DNA from: Nematostella vectensis | Lineage: Eukaryota; Cnidaria; Anthozoa; Actiniaria; Edwardsiidae | DNA length: 64,000 nt | Reading direction: 5' to 3' | Assembly: GCF_932526225.1 (NCBI RefSeq) | Contig: NC_064040.1 | Coordinates: 9,014,865 to 9,078,864 of the forward strand | Shown here: one piece after another, positions 1 through 12,837 of the stretch | How positions within the stretch are numbered: the first letter of the stretch is position 1 | How the letters are laid out: each line of letters opens with the position of its first letter | Notes under the pieces: generated by a model | Databases searched by the model: none | The model's input: only the letters and a program-made list of their open reading frames with translations | What the model was told of the DNA's origin: nothing | Position numbers and translations under genes: made by a program

Positions 1-378
1 GATAATCATACAGATGGTAACTATACAGCTGGTAACTATGCAGGTGGTAACTATGCAGGTGGTAACTATGCAGATGGTAACTATACAGATGGTAACTATA
101 CAGCTGGTAACTATGCAGATGGTAACTATACAGATGGTAACTATGCAGGTGGTAACTATGCAGGTGGTAACTATGCAGATGGTAACCATACAGATGGTAA
201 GTATACAGCTGGTAACTATGCAGATGGTAACTATACAGATGGTAACTATACAGCTGGTAACAACTATGCAGTTGGTAACTATGTAGGTGGTAACTATGCA
301 GATGGTAACTATGCAGGTGGTAACTATGCAGGTGGTAACTATGCAGATGGTAACTATGCAGATGGTAACTATGCCATG
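1..378. repeat. 12-bp minisatellite (GGTAACTATGCA)n
   Basis: About 30 tandem copies of a 12-bp unit, GGTAACTATGCA with variants ending ACAGAT, ACAGCT or GCAGGT. The array ends at about 375, just before the splice donor of the FN3 exon at 413, so it lies in the next intron of that minus-strand gene. The 90-residue open frame across it is a by-product of the unit length being divisible by three. Confidence 0.95.
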
Positions 379-412
379 TTAACCATGGATATAAAACACA
401 CAATTTACTCAC

Positions 413-691
413 CAGCTGCGCCAGTTTTCACATATCTTGTCGCATATTTCCCGCAGCCTGCCGCCGTGCGTCCACTCACTTCCACCTTATATAGGGTGCA
501 GGGTATGAGCCCAGTTTCGTTATGGCTGCTTTCTTCAAGCCCTTTTTGAACCACGAGGGCCCCATCAACCCTGACGCAGTAGCCAGTGAGGACACCGTTG
601 TAATGCTCTTCTGGGATGTTGTGAATCCAGTTCACATAGATCCAGGTGAGGTCGACGACGTGAGCTGCTATAGTAGGAGCAACACTCGGCA
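413..691 (-). CDS. Second FN3 domain exon
   Basis: A 279-nt phase 1-1 exon (acceptor ACTGTCGCAG, donor GTGAGTAAA). The B-strand VDLTWIYVNW, the C-strand TGYCVRVDG and the F-strand LYKVEVSGRTAAG fit a fibronectin type III domain. The intron after it opens into the 12-bp minisatellite at the window edge. Confidence 0.8.
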
Positions 692-3600
692 CTGCGACAG
701 TTAGAACAACTTCATTAAATTCAGAGGTAGATCCAGGGGCTACTCAGGGGTCTATTCGTGAACACCTTTCGGATAAATTTTCTTGTCAACCTATGCCGGC
801 CATCTTAATTATATTTATGACTTGCTTTTGCTAGTCATCCCTTCCGCTTTTAAGAGAAATTCATTGACATTCAATAACGAAAACAAATCTTTCAATGAAA
901 ATAAGCTCTTCTTACATGAAAACCTTTTGGATGATTCGTCAGTCGCATTTTTGTTATTGTTTATGATGCTTCAAAAAGCCGAAGTGAGACTGTTCTAAAA
1001 CAAAACATAATCTGCAACGAACAATATTACAGACAATGACAATCAAATCGGCGGCTATTCGACTCTCAATTTGATCATGGGAAGGTATCGAGAAATTTTT
1101 AGTGGTCAAAACCACAGAAAGAACACCGCATTTGTCGACTTTGTACTGTACAATATCGAATGTCACCCCCTAGATCTGGACATTATTGCTGTAAGTATCT
1201 AACAGGCTAATCACACCCACTACCTTCAGGGCCCTGTGAGTATCTAACAGGCTAATCATACCCGCTACATTCAGGGTTCTGTAAGTATCTAGCAGGCTAA
1301 TCACACCCACTACCTTAGCGCCCTGTAAGTATCTAACAGGCTAATCATACCCACTACCTTCAGGGCCCTGTAAGTACCTAGCAGGCTAATCATACCTACT
1401 ACCTTCAGGGTCCTGTAAGTATCTAGCAGGCTAATCATACTCACTACCTTAGGGCCCTGTAAGTATCTAGCAGGCTAATCTTACCCACTACCTTCAGGGC
1501 CCTGTAAGTATCTAGCAGGCTAATCATACCCACTACCTTCAGGGCCCTGTAAGTATCTAACAGGCTAATCATACCCACTACCTTAGGGCCCTGTAAGTAT
1601 CTAACAGGCTAATCATACCCACTACCTTCAGGGCCCTGTAAGTATCTAGCAGGCTAATCATACCTACTACCTTCAGGGTCCTGTAAGTATCTTGCAGGCT
1701 AATCATACCCACTACCTTAGGGCCCTCTAAGTATCTAACAGGCTTATCATAACCACTACCTTCAGGGTCCTGTAAGTATCTAGCAGGCTAATCATACCCA
1801 CTACCTTCAGGACCTGTAAGTATCTAACAGGCTAATCATTCCCACTACCTTCAGAGCCCTGTAAGTATTTAACAGGCTAATCATACCCACTACCTTCAGG
1901 GCCCTGTAAGTATCTAACAGGCTAATCATGCCCACTACCTTCAGGGCCCTGTAACAGGCTAATCATACCCACTACCTTAGGGCCCTGTAAGTATCTAGCA
2001 GGCTAATCATACCCACTACCTTCAGGGCCCTGTAAGTATCTAACAGGCTAATCATACCCACTACCTTTAGGGTCCTGTAAATATCTAGAAGGCTAATCAT
2101 ACCCACTACCTTCAGGGCCCTGTAAATATCTAGCAGGCTAATCTTACCCACTACCTTCAGGGCCCTGTAAGTATCTAGCAGGCTAATCATACCCACTACC
2201 TTCAGGGCCCTGTAAGTATACGCAGGCTAATCATATCCACTACCTTCAGGGTCCTGTAAGTATCTAGCAGGCTAATCATACCCACTACCTTCAGGGCCCT
2301 GTAAGTATCTAGCAGGCTTATCATACCCACTACCTTCAGGGCCCTGTATGTATCTAGCAGGCTAATCATACCCACTACCTTCAGGGCCCTGTAAGCATCT
2401 AGCAGGCTAATCATACCCACTACCTTCAGGGCCCTGTAAGTATCTAGCAAGATCATCATACTCACTGCCTTCCGGTATGGCCACGGTAAAGGCGTCACTC
2501 ACGAGGCCCATCGCCTTAAAGGAGTTTGCCAACAGTCTCATAGTGTAGTTTTGGTTGTGTCTCAACTCCTTCACCAAAAGTGGGGGATTCTTATGGCGAA
2601 ATTGAAGAGCTGTCCAGTCAGTGCCTGGCACAGTAATGCTCTTGTAAAGGACATAGTAGCCCGCATGGTACTGCTGTTTGGTGTCGGGAAATGTAAAATG
2701 CACGTTAACGCTGGTTGTTGAAGTCGAGGAACTCGGTTCTGGTTCGACACTCACAAATTGTGGGATTTCACAGAAAACTACAAAAAGAGAAAAAAAGATA
2801 GCTTTGTTTCACAGGTACCCGTGAAAGCAAAAATAAGTTCAAATAAAATTAATAAGGGAAACATCTCGAAAATGTCAAAATTACCTAAGGAATTATAATT
2901 TTTACATTGCAAGGCCCAAAATAAAGAACAATGGTGTAAAAATTAACTTTTCTTACGCCGCTCATAGAACTCGTTAAATTCGTTTGCCGCGGACTTGGTC
3001 CATAAGGTCACGCGATTTACAGACGTGGCGGTTCGGACATGCCGTCGGTAAACACTTTGACTGTTCTAACAGATGGAACCTATGCAAGTTTGCTTCGTTT
3101 GGAATTGTTTAATAATGCTTTAGATTATACCCGTTCACAGTTCCTTATTGTTGCTCTTTTAGTTTTAACGCCAATGGTTGAAAAATATAATTTCCGGTTT
3201 GTTTAAAATCACAAGTCTATTCGAACTCCGAACAAGCTTAAAAGCTTTTATGTTAAATCTACAATTACTTTCAGGTTAAAACTAAACTCACAATGGTCAT
3301 CGTCAGCTTGGCAGCCCGCAATACTCCCCTTAGAGCCAAGAAGAATTCCTTCTTCTAGCAACGTCTTTATCTTCAAGGGGAACGACCACGATCTGTCACG
3401 GAAATTGATTCTAACATCCTTTTTGGTTGATGAATTATCGCTCCTGAAAACATAAAATAACTGATTGATTTTTCATAATTTAAAAAATTAAATTATTATC
3501 TTTTTAAATCACTTAAGATTTTCTTTTTACATTTTTTCGTTCATCATTGACATCATGGAATGTAGATAGTATCTGGCTAGAAGTTTCTAATAGAAAGTGA

Positions 3601-6600
3601 ATGCTCAGAGGATGGGGCGAACATGTTTCAGTACAGGGGGTTCTCGAAAAAGACCACTGATCGATATGAAATCAAAATACAAATCAGCCGACTGGGAATC
3701 CTGTGGTGTGGACACAAAAAAAATGCATCCATATCCACTATATGAAACTCGCGCATGCGCTTTAAACACAGCTGATCGATATGAAATCAAAATACAAATC
3801 AGCCCACTGGGAAGCCTGTGGTGTGGACACAAAAAATTGCACCCACTATATGAAACTCGCGCATGCGCTTGAAACACCGCTGATCGATATGAAATCAAAA
3901 TACAAATCAGCCCACTGGGAAGCCTGTGGTGTGGACACAAAAAATTGCACCCACTATATGAAACTCGCGCATGCGCTTAAAACACCGCTGATCGATATGA
4001 AATCAAAATACAAATCAGCCGACTGGGAAGCCTGTGGTGTGGACACAAAAAAATTGCACCCACTATATGAAACTCGCGCATGCGCTTAAAACACCGCTGA
4101 TCGATATGAAATCAAAATACAAATCAGCCGACTGGGAAGCCTGTGGTGTGGACACAAAAAAATTGCACCCACTATATGAAACTCGCGCATGCGCTCAAAA
4201 CACCGCTGATCGATATGAAATCAAAATACAAATCAGCCCACTGGGAAGCCTGTGGTGTGGACACGAAAAATGGACTATATGAAACTCGCGCATGCGCTTA
4301 AAAGACCGCTGATCAGCATGAAATCAAAATACAAATCAGCCGACTGGGAAGCCTGTGGTGTGGACACACAAAAAAAATGCATCCATATCCACTATATGAA
4401 ACTCGCGCATGCGCTTAAAACACCGCTGACCGATATGAAATCAAAATACAAATCAGCCGACTGGGAAGCCTGTGGTGTGGACACAAAAAATTGCACCCAC
4501 TATATGAAACTCGCCCATTCCCCTAAAACACCGCTGATCGATATGAAATCAAAATACAAATCAGCCAACTGGGAAGCCTGTGGTGTGGACACGAAAATGG
4601 ACTATATGAAACTCGCGCATGCGCTAAAAAGACCGCTAATCAGCATGAAATCAAAATACAAATCAGCCGACTGGTAAACCTGTGTTGTGGACACGAAAAA
4701 TCGCATCCACTATACGAAACTCGCGCATGCGCTAAAATGACCGCTGATCAGCATGAAATAAAAATACAAATCAGCCGACTGGGAACTTGCTCTACGGTCG
4801 ATTATTTTTGTGAGAATTTTTATTATTAGTTTTATAACTACAGTGGGACCTGGATTTTACAATATGCCTCGGTAGAAAGAAAATGTATCGTAAAATCGAG
4901 GTATCAATGCAAAGGAGTCCCCGATTTTACGATATCAAGGAAAATCCATTAGAGATATCGTTGTGGCGTGGTCGGGTTAATTATCAACTTTTACAAAATA
5001 ATAATATGGTAACTCTGCTCTGTGTGAGAATGTACAGTTACTCATACTCTGTAAGAATGTAAATTTGTCTCTTTGTTGATAGACAGAATCAGTAATATCG
5101 TTGTATCGAGGTCAAAATTACTCTAGGGAGAACGGATTTGTATCGTAAAATCGAGCATATCGTTGTAATCAATATCGTAAGATCGAAAGATCGAGGTAAC
5201 TTCCGGCATACTGTATTCCGCCGGGAGAAAGGAACGTCATCGTAAAATTGAGGTTATCGTAAAATTCAGTATCGTAAAATCCAATTAATCTCAAATTATG
5301 TGCTGTTAGTAAATATATTTTTTAAAAAAGCATAAATTATCATAAAGCAACTTACCTCAATACCAAAGCGTCAATGATGTTTAGGTTGTCCTTAAGCTTG
5401 AGAAAAAGTAGAGGTCAGCATTATTTTCATCAGCATCCCAACAATCATTATCATCAAAATCATTATCATCAAGACATCAATAAGACAGGGACGGTAAAGG
5501 AGGGTCCCTGTACGTTTCACGGGTTTCAAAAATCGGAAATCACGATTCACGATTTTTAAAGAGCGTTCACGGATCACGAAAATAACCCTTATGCCTGGTG
5601 CACATTAGCAGGGTCTGGATTGGAGAGTCTGCATGTCGTTAGTCAGTTAAAATTTCCATAATTTGTCGGTAGTCGGTAAGAATTATCGGTCTATTTAGAA
5701 TTGATTAGTAATTAATACTTTATTGATAATAAATAAAATTTAGATTAATAATTGACAAAAATGTAACAGGAAATACATAGTACAGATTCTGAAATGGCTG
5801 AATTTAAGTAGATTGACCAATGGAAGTAAAGCGTAAAAATACGGGATACGGGAAATAATCAAATGTCGGTAGTCGGCAAACATTTTTTTGTCGCTAGTCA
5901 CTATTTTTTTTAATGTTTTGTCGGTATTCGGTTACTTTTTAAGCCGTTTGTCGCTTGTCGGTTAACCCCATCCAGACCCTGCACTAGTAACATAATGACA
6001 TAGTCGCGTGCACCCTATGTTCATATGTTCAAGTGTCAGGGCCCGCGGAGCGGGCGTGATCTTGGTATTGCCAACTCTTTGGCCATAACTGACCGCGGAG
6101 CCGCGGCGGCCATGTATGTCTTTCCTCTCGCCGATTTCTGGTATTGCTCGGGCAATACCGGCAATACCGGTTCCGCGGTCCCTGAGTGTGGATGGTTCGA
6201 CATTTTGACATTAGCCCAACATAACATCCATGTCTTTATGTTAAAAGAATGCGCGCGCCTATGTCGTTATGTCACTATTGTGCACTAGGCATTACCGTCG
6301 CTGATAAGGCAGCACCAGCATAGCCAGTTTGCCCTAGACTCACCAGCAAGAAGGCCGGTTCAAATAGTTCGCGATTTATGTATTCGTTTCCTTTGTTATT
6401 GTAGGAGTGGGACTCTGGGAAGATGTTATCTTACCTGTTGTTTGAGCGCGCCGTCCCCCTGTGATGGGTTAAGAAAATCCAACGTGAGAGTGACCTCTGT
6501 CGAACCTCCGTTATCTGCCACAGAATAATTTATTGAAAACCGATCAAACCACTATTTTATGCTCCAGCTCAATATAAATCCATTTCCATTGGCCAATTTA

Positions 6601-9600
6601 ACCAAGTAACTGAGAAACTATCAATCAAATTTCATTAATATACTATCAGACTTAAATCGTGGATGGTTATTTTGCAGCTTCCTCGCAAACAAACCGGGGG
6701 CAGTTATTTGGCATTCACAATCCAGTAGTCCAGGATACGTATTAAGCCACGTTTTATCTATGCAATGCAAACCTATATGCACCTAAATACATTTTTTCAT
6801 GGTTTTCGCATTGTAAAGTGCTTATGTTCAATATCTAAAATATTAATAAAACGTTTTTATGCTGTAAGCGCTCATTCTTTGCCATAACCATCCTCGGTCA
6901 TATCTGACTTGCTGTCTTCCTCGCTCTCTTGCAAGGAGAAGATCAAAAAACCTTTTTGCTTATTCTGCGTCATCAATATCATCAGGTTGCAGCCTGGATT
7001 TAGTCGCATTTTTGAGAAATCGAGTGCCTTAACTTTTTCTGAATTAATGTTTGCAGCCAATTTCTTCCCTTCCACTTTCTGACCAGCTTGAATTTAACAT
7101 TGCCGTTCCTTCCTTTGCTCCTTCTTTCTTCGGTTTTCTGGAGGGGGGGGGGGGGGGCACCGAACATTTGGGGAGGCGTAAGTCCACAAATCTACAAGTA
7201 AGTCTACAAATCGCCAAAACGCCTCACGCTTTCGTCAACCACATGCCTGGAACCTTTTTCATTGGGTAAGAAAGCAGTATTTTTCCTTTTCATTGACTTA
7301 GAAAGCAGTGCTTTTTACTTTTTCATTGGTTAAAGAAATGAGTTTTTTTTTTCTTTTCATTGGTTAAGAAAGCAGCATCATCGGAAACCCAGGGGTATTT
7401 CCCTGAGGGAAATACCCCTGGGTTTCCGAACGGTATTTCCCTGGGGGAAATACCCCTGGGTTTCCGAGGTTGAGAAAGCAATCAGTGAATAGTCAAAATT
7501 TGAGTTAATAAAGAAAGTCATACAGAGAGACCTCCTTGAAACACGTATGTTTTTAAAATTGGAAAAGGGATTTTACAGTCCACAATGTAGAGCCAGGTTT
7601 TTTATACACATCTGAAACTTCCCACATAACCGGGATTTGAGCAAGAGAAGTAAAAGTGATTTAAAAGCAAAGCCCTTTATTCTGTCGCACAAGGCTTTGG
7701 ATACACCCATTGCAAAAAGGTTGCACTCAAAATCCAGGTGTCGTAACCCGCAGTGACTCACGGTCAACGGTCGCTGAAAGCCACGTGTTTGGTGAATGTA
7801 GCAGCTTTACAAACACTGATTTAGTTTTATCTTCTAATTTATTTGATGGATTTTCCAAGTACAACCTCATTCAATGTATAACACCCGAGGGGGGGGGGGG
7901 GGGGGGAGGGACTCTCCAGAAAAGAAGACGGGGGTGGTCATCCTATCTTTTAGGGTATTAAATTCGACCAGCTGCTTTTCCTTAGGGGGTGTTAAACGGT
8001 TTTTTTTATGCTATCTCTTAGGGTTCAAAATTCATTGTACCACACCCAATTTGCTATCTCTTAGGGGTAAGAATTTCTGTTGACCATACCCAAAGCGCTA
8101 GGCTTAAAACTGACGATCACCCCTTCTGTTATTATCGGAGTCCCCCCCCCCCCCGGGGGGAGGTATAATAACAGTCAAAACTAAGTATTCTTACCTGTTA
8201 TTTTCCTCCAGGGAGCGTTTAACGTGCCTTCGTCCACCTCGCTGGTCCAGAGCCTAATCTGGTCGAAACACGCGGCAGACAGCCTGTACGGTACTGCCTT
8301 CGTGCTTATTTCATCACTTTTGTTAAGGCAAACAGAAACCTTATCCACACGACCACCATCAAGAAAGACCTTGATAATATTCGGGCTCCACACAAATGAC
8401 ATAAAGAACCAACGGTCATGTCTTTTTGTTGAAATGGTCTTATAGCAGACTTTTGATGAAGTGACAACATAGACTTTTATCTCAGATGCCGAAGCCCGTA
8501 TCCAAACGCCTGTATCCGTGTCACGGCCGCGAGATTTGGCGAATAAATAGTGATTGCTCTGTTCCTTTATCTTTATCAACGCTGAAAATGATATTTGGCA
8601 ATTGTGTGGATTTGACAGACAGTCGCCTAGGTTACCAAGGTCTGCATATCCGCCGTCTTGAAAACAGACTCCCTTCGTACCGTCAGGTGAGTCGTAGCGT
8701 ATTTCTCTATTAATAGTCATGCCATGCTCATTTAGATCACCATCGAAGTTCCAAGCGTAGGGCGTGACAGTTTGATTTACGTCTGATAGTGATAGAGGGA
8801 GGTGTTAATAAGCTAACGTTCACATCAAGCATGTGAAAACGTCAAGTTTCACCTACAACACACCACACCGCATCAAACTACGCCAGGTGAAACCATGCAA
8901 TCCAACACAACACCGCATCACCCCACACAACAGCACACTATACCATTATACCCCGTGACACCACAACAAAACACACAATATCACGTCATGTGACATTATA
9001 CCACAACACACCATATCAAACAGCACCGAAACGCACCGCGCCTCACCACGCCACAACACATTAGACCACACCATGTTACATACCACAAAATGTTACACAG
9101 CAACACTGCAAGTGGCACCACACCACAACACACAACGCCACAATACACCACACCATAACACAACACACAAAACCACAACACACAACACAATACCACACAA
9201 CAACACAATACCACACAACAACACCACACTATACCACAACACAACAGAACACACAATACCACACCACAACAGAACACACAACACCACACCATACCACAAC
9301 ACACAACACCACACCATACCACAACACAACACACAACACCACACCACAACAGAACACACAATACCACACCACAACACACAACACCACACCATACCACAAC
9401 ACAACACACAACACCACACCACAACAGAACACACAATACCACACCACAACAGAACACACAACACCACACCATACCACAACACAACAGAACACACAACACC
9501 ACACCATACCACAACAGAACACACAACACCACACCATACCACAACACAACACACAACACCACACCATACCACAACACAACACACAACACCACACCACAAC

Positions 9601-10222
9601 AGAACACACAATACCACACCACAACAGAACACACAACACCACACCATACCACAACACAACACCACACCATACCACAACAGAACACACCACACCACAACAG
9701 ACCACACAACACCACACCACAACACCACACCACAACAGAACACACAACACCACACCACACCACAACAGAACACACAACACCACACCACAGCAGAACATCA
9801 CAACAGAACACACAACACCACAACAGAACACACAACACCACAACAGAACACACAACAACACGCCACAACAGAACACACAACACTACACCACAACAGAAAA
9901 CCACAACAGAACACTCAACAACACACTACAACAGAACACCATACACACCCCTCAAAAATGGCTCAAAATAAACTTTTCATTCATCCCCCTCCCCCCGATA
10001 AATGACCTATCAGCACACACGTCCCGTTATTAAAATTATTTAGCTGAAGCACAGGCGCAAACACCCTTGGCCGCCAAAAAGTGGGTTATATCTTATCAAA
10101 GGGTCGGCAAATACTCTCCTTGTTTTATGTGACACCTTTTCATACGTACCGGAGTCGCCATCTACGGGAAAGACAAACCAGCTAAAGCACGCAAACCACA
10201 CAAGGGCAAATACCAAGGCAAT
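413..10222 (-). CDS. Modular LamG/FN3 extracellular protein, seven internal exons (partial)
   Basis: Seven minus-strand exons join in frame with GT/AG borders: 10150-10222, 8195-8782, 6435-6514, 5356-5396, 3292-3443, 2466-2777 and 413-691. Phases match at every junction (0-1, 1-1, 1-0, 0-2, 2-1, 1-1, 1-1). The product starts with a hydrophobic run (IALVFALVWFACFSWFVF), either a signal peptide or a membrane anchor. A LamG/concanavalin-like domain, a roughly 90-residue middle region and two fibronectin type III domains follow. The start codon must lie in an upstream exon that I could not identify, and the 3' end lies beyond position 1. Such mosaics are normally secreted or cell-surface adhesion or receptor proteins. 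The exact family is not recognised. No stop or frameshift is seen. Confidence 0.85.
1185..2465. repeat. 45-bp intronic minisatellite containing splice-like sites
   Basis: About 28 tandem units of 43-45 bp. On the plus strand they read roughly GTAAGTATCTAGCAGGCTAA followed by TCATACCCACTACCTTCAGGGCCCT. The array lies in the intron between the two FN3 exons and begins at the donor of exon 2466-2777. On the coding (minus) strand each unit has an acceptor-like ATACTTACAG and a donor-like GAAGGTAGTGGG, so the unit appears to derive from the exon border itself. Confidence 0.95.
2466..2777 (-). CDS. First FN3 domain exon
   Basis: A 312-nt phase 1-1 exon between acceptor TTTTTGTAG and donor GTGAGTATG. 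Its protein has fibronectin type III hallmarks: a YYVLYKS strand, a W in GTDWTAL, a conserved L in LVKEL and the NYTMRLLANS F-strand motif. The donor directly abuts the 45-bp minisatellite that fills the next intron. Confidence 0.8.
3650..4795. repeat. About 107-bp tandem repeat, 10-11 copies
   Basis: Direct repeats whose unit contains GATCGATATGAAATCAAAA, CTGGGAAGCCTGTGGTGTGG, ACTATATGAAACTCGCGC and ATGCGCTT. Later units diverge (GATCAGCATG variants) and vary in an A-run and a CATCCATATC insertion. The array lies in the intron between exons 5356-5396 and 3292-3443 of the LamG/FN3 gene. The open frames across it are repeat artefacts. Confidence 0.95.
4840..5285. mobile_element. Possible pogo/mariner-type MITE remnant
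   Basis: The segment starts CAGTGGGACCTGGATTTTAC and contains many ATCGTAAAATCGAGG motifs in both orientations, ending near GTATCGTAAAATCC. The CAGTnnnACCT start is typical of Tc1/mariner-pogo ends. The right end is incomplete and no clear TA duplication can be assigned, so this is tentative. Confidence 0.4.
5588..6293. mobile_element. MITE with about 41-bp terminal inverted repeats, interrupted by another MITE
   Basis: The left end (5588-5606, continuing at 5986-6008) and the right end (about 6253-6293, reverse complement) share ATGCCTGGTGCACATTAG versus ATGCCTAGTGCACAATAG, then ACATAATGACATAG versus ACATAACGACATAG. The two halves of the left repeat are separated by the nested element at 5608-5984. 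The interior is GC-rich (6040-6180). It lies in an intron of the LamG/FN3 gene. Confidence 0.6.
5608..5984. mobile_element. Nested MITE with GCAGGGTCTGGAT ends
   Basis: Both ends carry the 13-bp inverted repeat GCAGGGTCTGGAT. The AT-rich interior repeats GTCGGTAGTCGGTA-like motifs in both orientations. The CAGGG termini recall hAT-type non-autonomous elements, but no clean 8-bp duplication is visible. It interrupts the left inverted repeat of the surrounding MITE, so it is the younger insertion. Confidence 0.6.
7382..7428. repeat. Near-perfect 47-bp palindrome plus a partial third arm
   Basis: The arms CGGAAACCCAGGGGTATTTC and GAAATACCCCTGGGTTTCCG pair over 22-23 bp with only a central mismatch. 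A third partial copy follows at 7431-7467. It lies in the intron between exons 8195-8782 and 6435-6514 of the LamG/FN3 gene. No function can be assigned. Confidence 0.9.
8195..8782 (-). CDS. LamG-like exon of the LamG/FN3 gene
   Basis: A single 588-nt exon with phase 1-1 borders (acceptor CACTATCAG, donor GTAAGAATA). It encodes about 195 residues. Features typical of LamG/pentraxin-like jellyrolls are an early VCFQDGGYADLG strand, a central ISFSALIKIK strand, the RWFFMSFVW strand, an IKVFLDGG hairpin and a final FDQIRLW strand. Several cysteines could form disulfides. The symmetric phase is usual for shuffled extracellular domains. The domain call rests on pattern recognition only. Confidence 0.8.
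8860..9950. repeat. ACA-rich low-complexity satellite
   Basis: About 1.1 kb built from CAACACCACACC, ACACAACA and ACAGAACACACAA motifs, strongly strand-asymmetric (almost no G on the plus strand). It sits in the first visible intron of the LamG/FN3 gene. The 300-residue frames on both strands (His/Thr/Gln-rich plus, Cys/Val-rich minus) are low-complexity artefacts. Confidence 0.95.
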
Positions 10223-11608
10223 CTGTAAAGATGAGGGACAGAATATTTTATTATAATTACAATGTCAGTTTGTCTTTTAATTTTCGATTTTGGCATATCA
10301 TTATGTTTTTTACTTGTTACTGCTTATTTGAAAGTGTTCTTTAAACTCTTAGTAAATTTTACAAAGAGCTTTTTGATCTTCAATCTATTATAATTCTTAA
10401 GACAGTTTTCTGTTAGCATTCATGAAAAATCTCGGCAAAATGTACATGACAGCAATTTAGCTTTTATAATCCGAGGCGGTGTCTTCATACCAAAATCTAT
10501 AGTTTTCAATGTTTTGAACAATAAAAATGAGTGGTGCAATGAGAAGACTATCAGATGAAGTGTTTTTGTGTTTAAACCGTTCATTTTATTCAATTCACTT
10601 ATTTTGCCCAAAAATAGGGAACCGAAAAGGATAGATTTTTTGATTAGCAAATGAAATCTGATACTTGCTAATTCGTGCTTTCAGATGGAAAAAGATAATC
10701 TTGAGTTTAGCCATTGTTTTTCAAATGCAAATATACTTTCTTGTGTCATAAAACCCCCAAAAAGTTAGTTAGAGCAAGAGAACATAGAGTTGTGGTCAAT
10801 TCAAGATTATATTAAAAAAATTGCGGCAAAAACGTAACGATGATTTTTGAAATATGAATTATCAGTGCAATTCCATTCTAATTTAAGAGAATTCAAGAGT
10901 TGAGGTAAATACACAAACACTGTCGAGTACCCAAGCAAACAAGAAACATTGTTAACGAATACACAAGGGAATTCTTTCTCTAGCAGTAACTCAGTAAAAA
11001 GTTTCAATTCTAGAGTTGTCTCGCTGAAATATTGCAAAGCCAGAAACAATGTAGGCAGAAAAATTCGTATATTCCGTCGATGGACTCGCATCCCCTTATT
11101 ATTTTTTCTCTTAGCCGGGCTATGCAACAAACTTTGAAAAATTCCACCCCACCTTGCAAATAAAACCGTCGCTGACGAATTTTGGATTATTTTTACTGAG
11201 AATTCTCGCTTAACTAACTACTGCAAGGAGCAATACTTTTTTTCAAGAAGCAATTTAACTCTACAATTGGATTTCACTTCTAAATTCCTTAAAATGAATC
11301 ATGAACACGCTAATAAGATTAAATCACTTAGAGAACATTGCCTTAGACTGAACCGGGACTTTGGGATTCGTTTCTGGATGGTCATGTAATAGGGCTGCCA
11401 AACATTTAGAAAGTTATTAATAAATTTCGATGCTCTAGTGCTCAAGAAACATTAAAAGTTATTAATTAAATCGATAAAAAATTACGGTGTAAAAAAGAAT
11501 ATATACTAACGTTTGTCTTCTCATTAGGCATTTTGAGTTTTCCCCCGAGATATGTTGAGCCCCTTAAACCATCTTGTTAGCGTTCAAATTCATACAAATA
11601 CTTCTGGA
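10223..11608. other. No recognisable gene
   Basis: AT-rich sequence upstream of the first detected exon of the LamG/FN3 gene. The missing 5' exon(s) may lie here or further right. Open frames of about 60-110 codons show no recognisable domain and no convincing splice pattern. Confidence 0.5.
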
Positions 11609-12837
11609 AGAGATAATGACGCAAATAACAGGTGGAAAATGTTAGTTTTTCTCGTGTTTTAAAAACAATAGAAACCCCATCGAGTAAATGTGACTTATCA
11701 CACAAATCTCCATGGGTTCCTAAAAAGGCTTAAAATAAGGGAAAATAACCTCTTTACTTTTCGCAATTTTCCATGGATGCTCGAAAACCTTCGTGCTGGA
11801 GTTTTGGGACACTATTTTTGTGTACTATTCGCGCTTTTCATGGAGTGGAAGGCATAAGTGTCAATATTCATTTCTTTTCTTTGAGTGAGCCACACAAGAA
11901 TGCAAAACGAAGACGTGAGGGGGCGATACAAAAACATGATATCTTATTTCACTAAAAGACTTCACAAAATAACGGATTCAACATACCTATAACTTATTTT
12001 TGGTGATAACTTATAGGAATATCAAGGGGCCCGCGCACCCTTCAAAAGTGCCTAGCAGTGCGGCAAAAAAATAGATAAATTTTATAAACATAAAATAAAT
12101 ATAATAACGCGCAAGAAACAATTACGCGAGAACCTACTTAAACCATCAGAAATGAATACAATACATTAGATTGTCCTAATAAAACACTCTTATTTTTGGC
12201 ACAAAGGTAAAACTGACTAACGACGTCACATGGTCGGAAGTTTTTTAAAATATTGGAACCAACAAACATATCTGTCAATTTTGAAGATTGAATTCTTCAA
12301 TGTAAAATACTTTTCTTATTCATCTCTTTCAAGGGTGGGCTTATCTATGCGTAATGGGCTATGATAGGCATTTAGCTCTAAAAAAACAATTCGCCTTCCA
12401 ACAACTCTTTTCGACGCGAGCTTGCAACCGACGTCAGGCGTGAAAAATGTAAACAAGATGACAAAAGTTTGTTCTTGTCCTCGGTTTCACGCCCGCGTCG
12501 GAGAGTTGTGGGAAGGTGCGGAGAAGGTGAATCAGTATCAGTATCTCGTAAAATACACTCGCTTACTTGCCAACCTTGAAAGATAAAAAAACCGGGAGTT
12601 ACTTCAAATCCAAGAACTCCACAAGAAATTTTCGATGAATTTTCCTGGGAGATTACAGTAAATGTATTGGAAGTTTTGATTTTTTTTTGCAGGAAGATGA
12701 AAGGCTAATAATCGATAGTCTCCCGCAAAATCCGGGAGTACTCGTTGGGATACACTTTGGTTCAAGGGTTTAATACAACTTCTTTCTGGACCGTCTGTGT
12801 TACCACCAGTGTTAGCAATGTCAGAAAAGCAAAACAG

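Noticed and set aside
9073-10005. Long His/Thr/Gln-rich and Cys/Val-rich open frames (up to 310 codons)
   Set aside because: They span ACA-rich low-complexity DNA, are open on both strands, and have no domain or codon structure.
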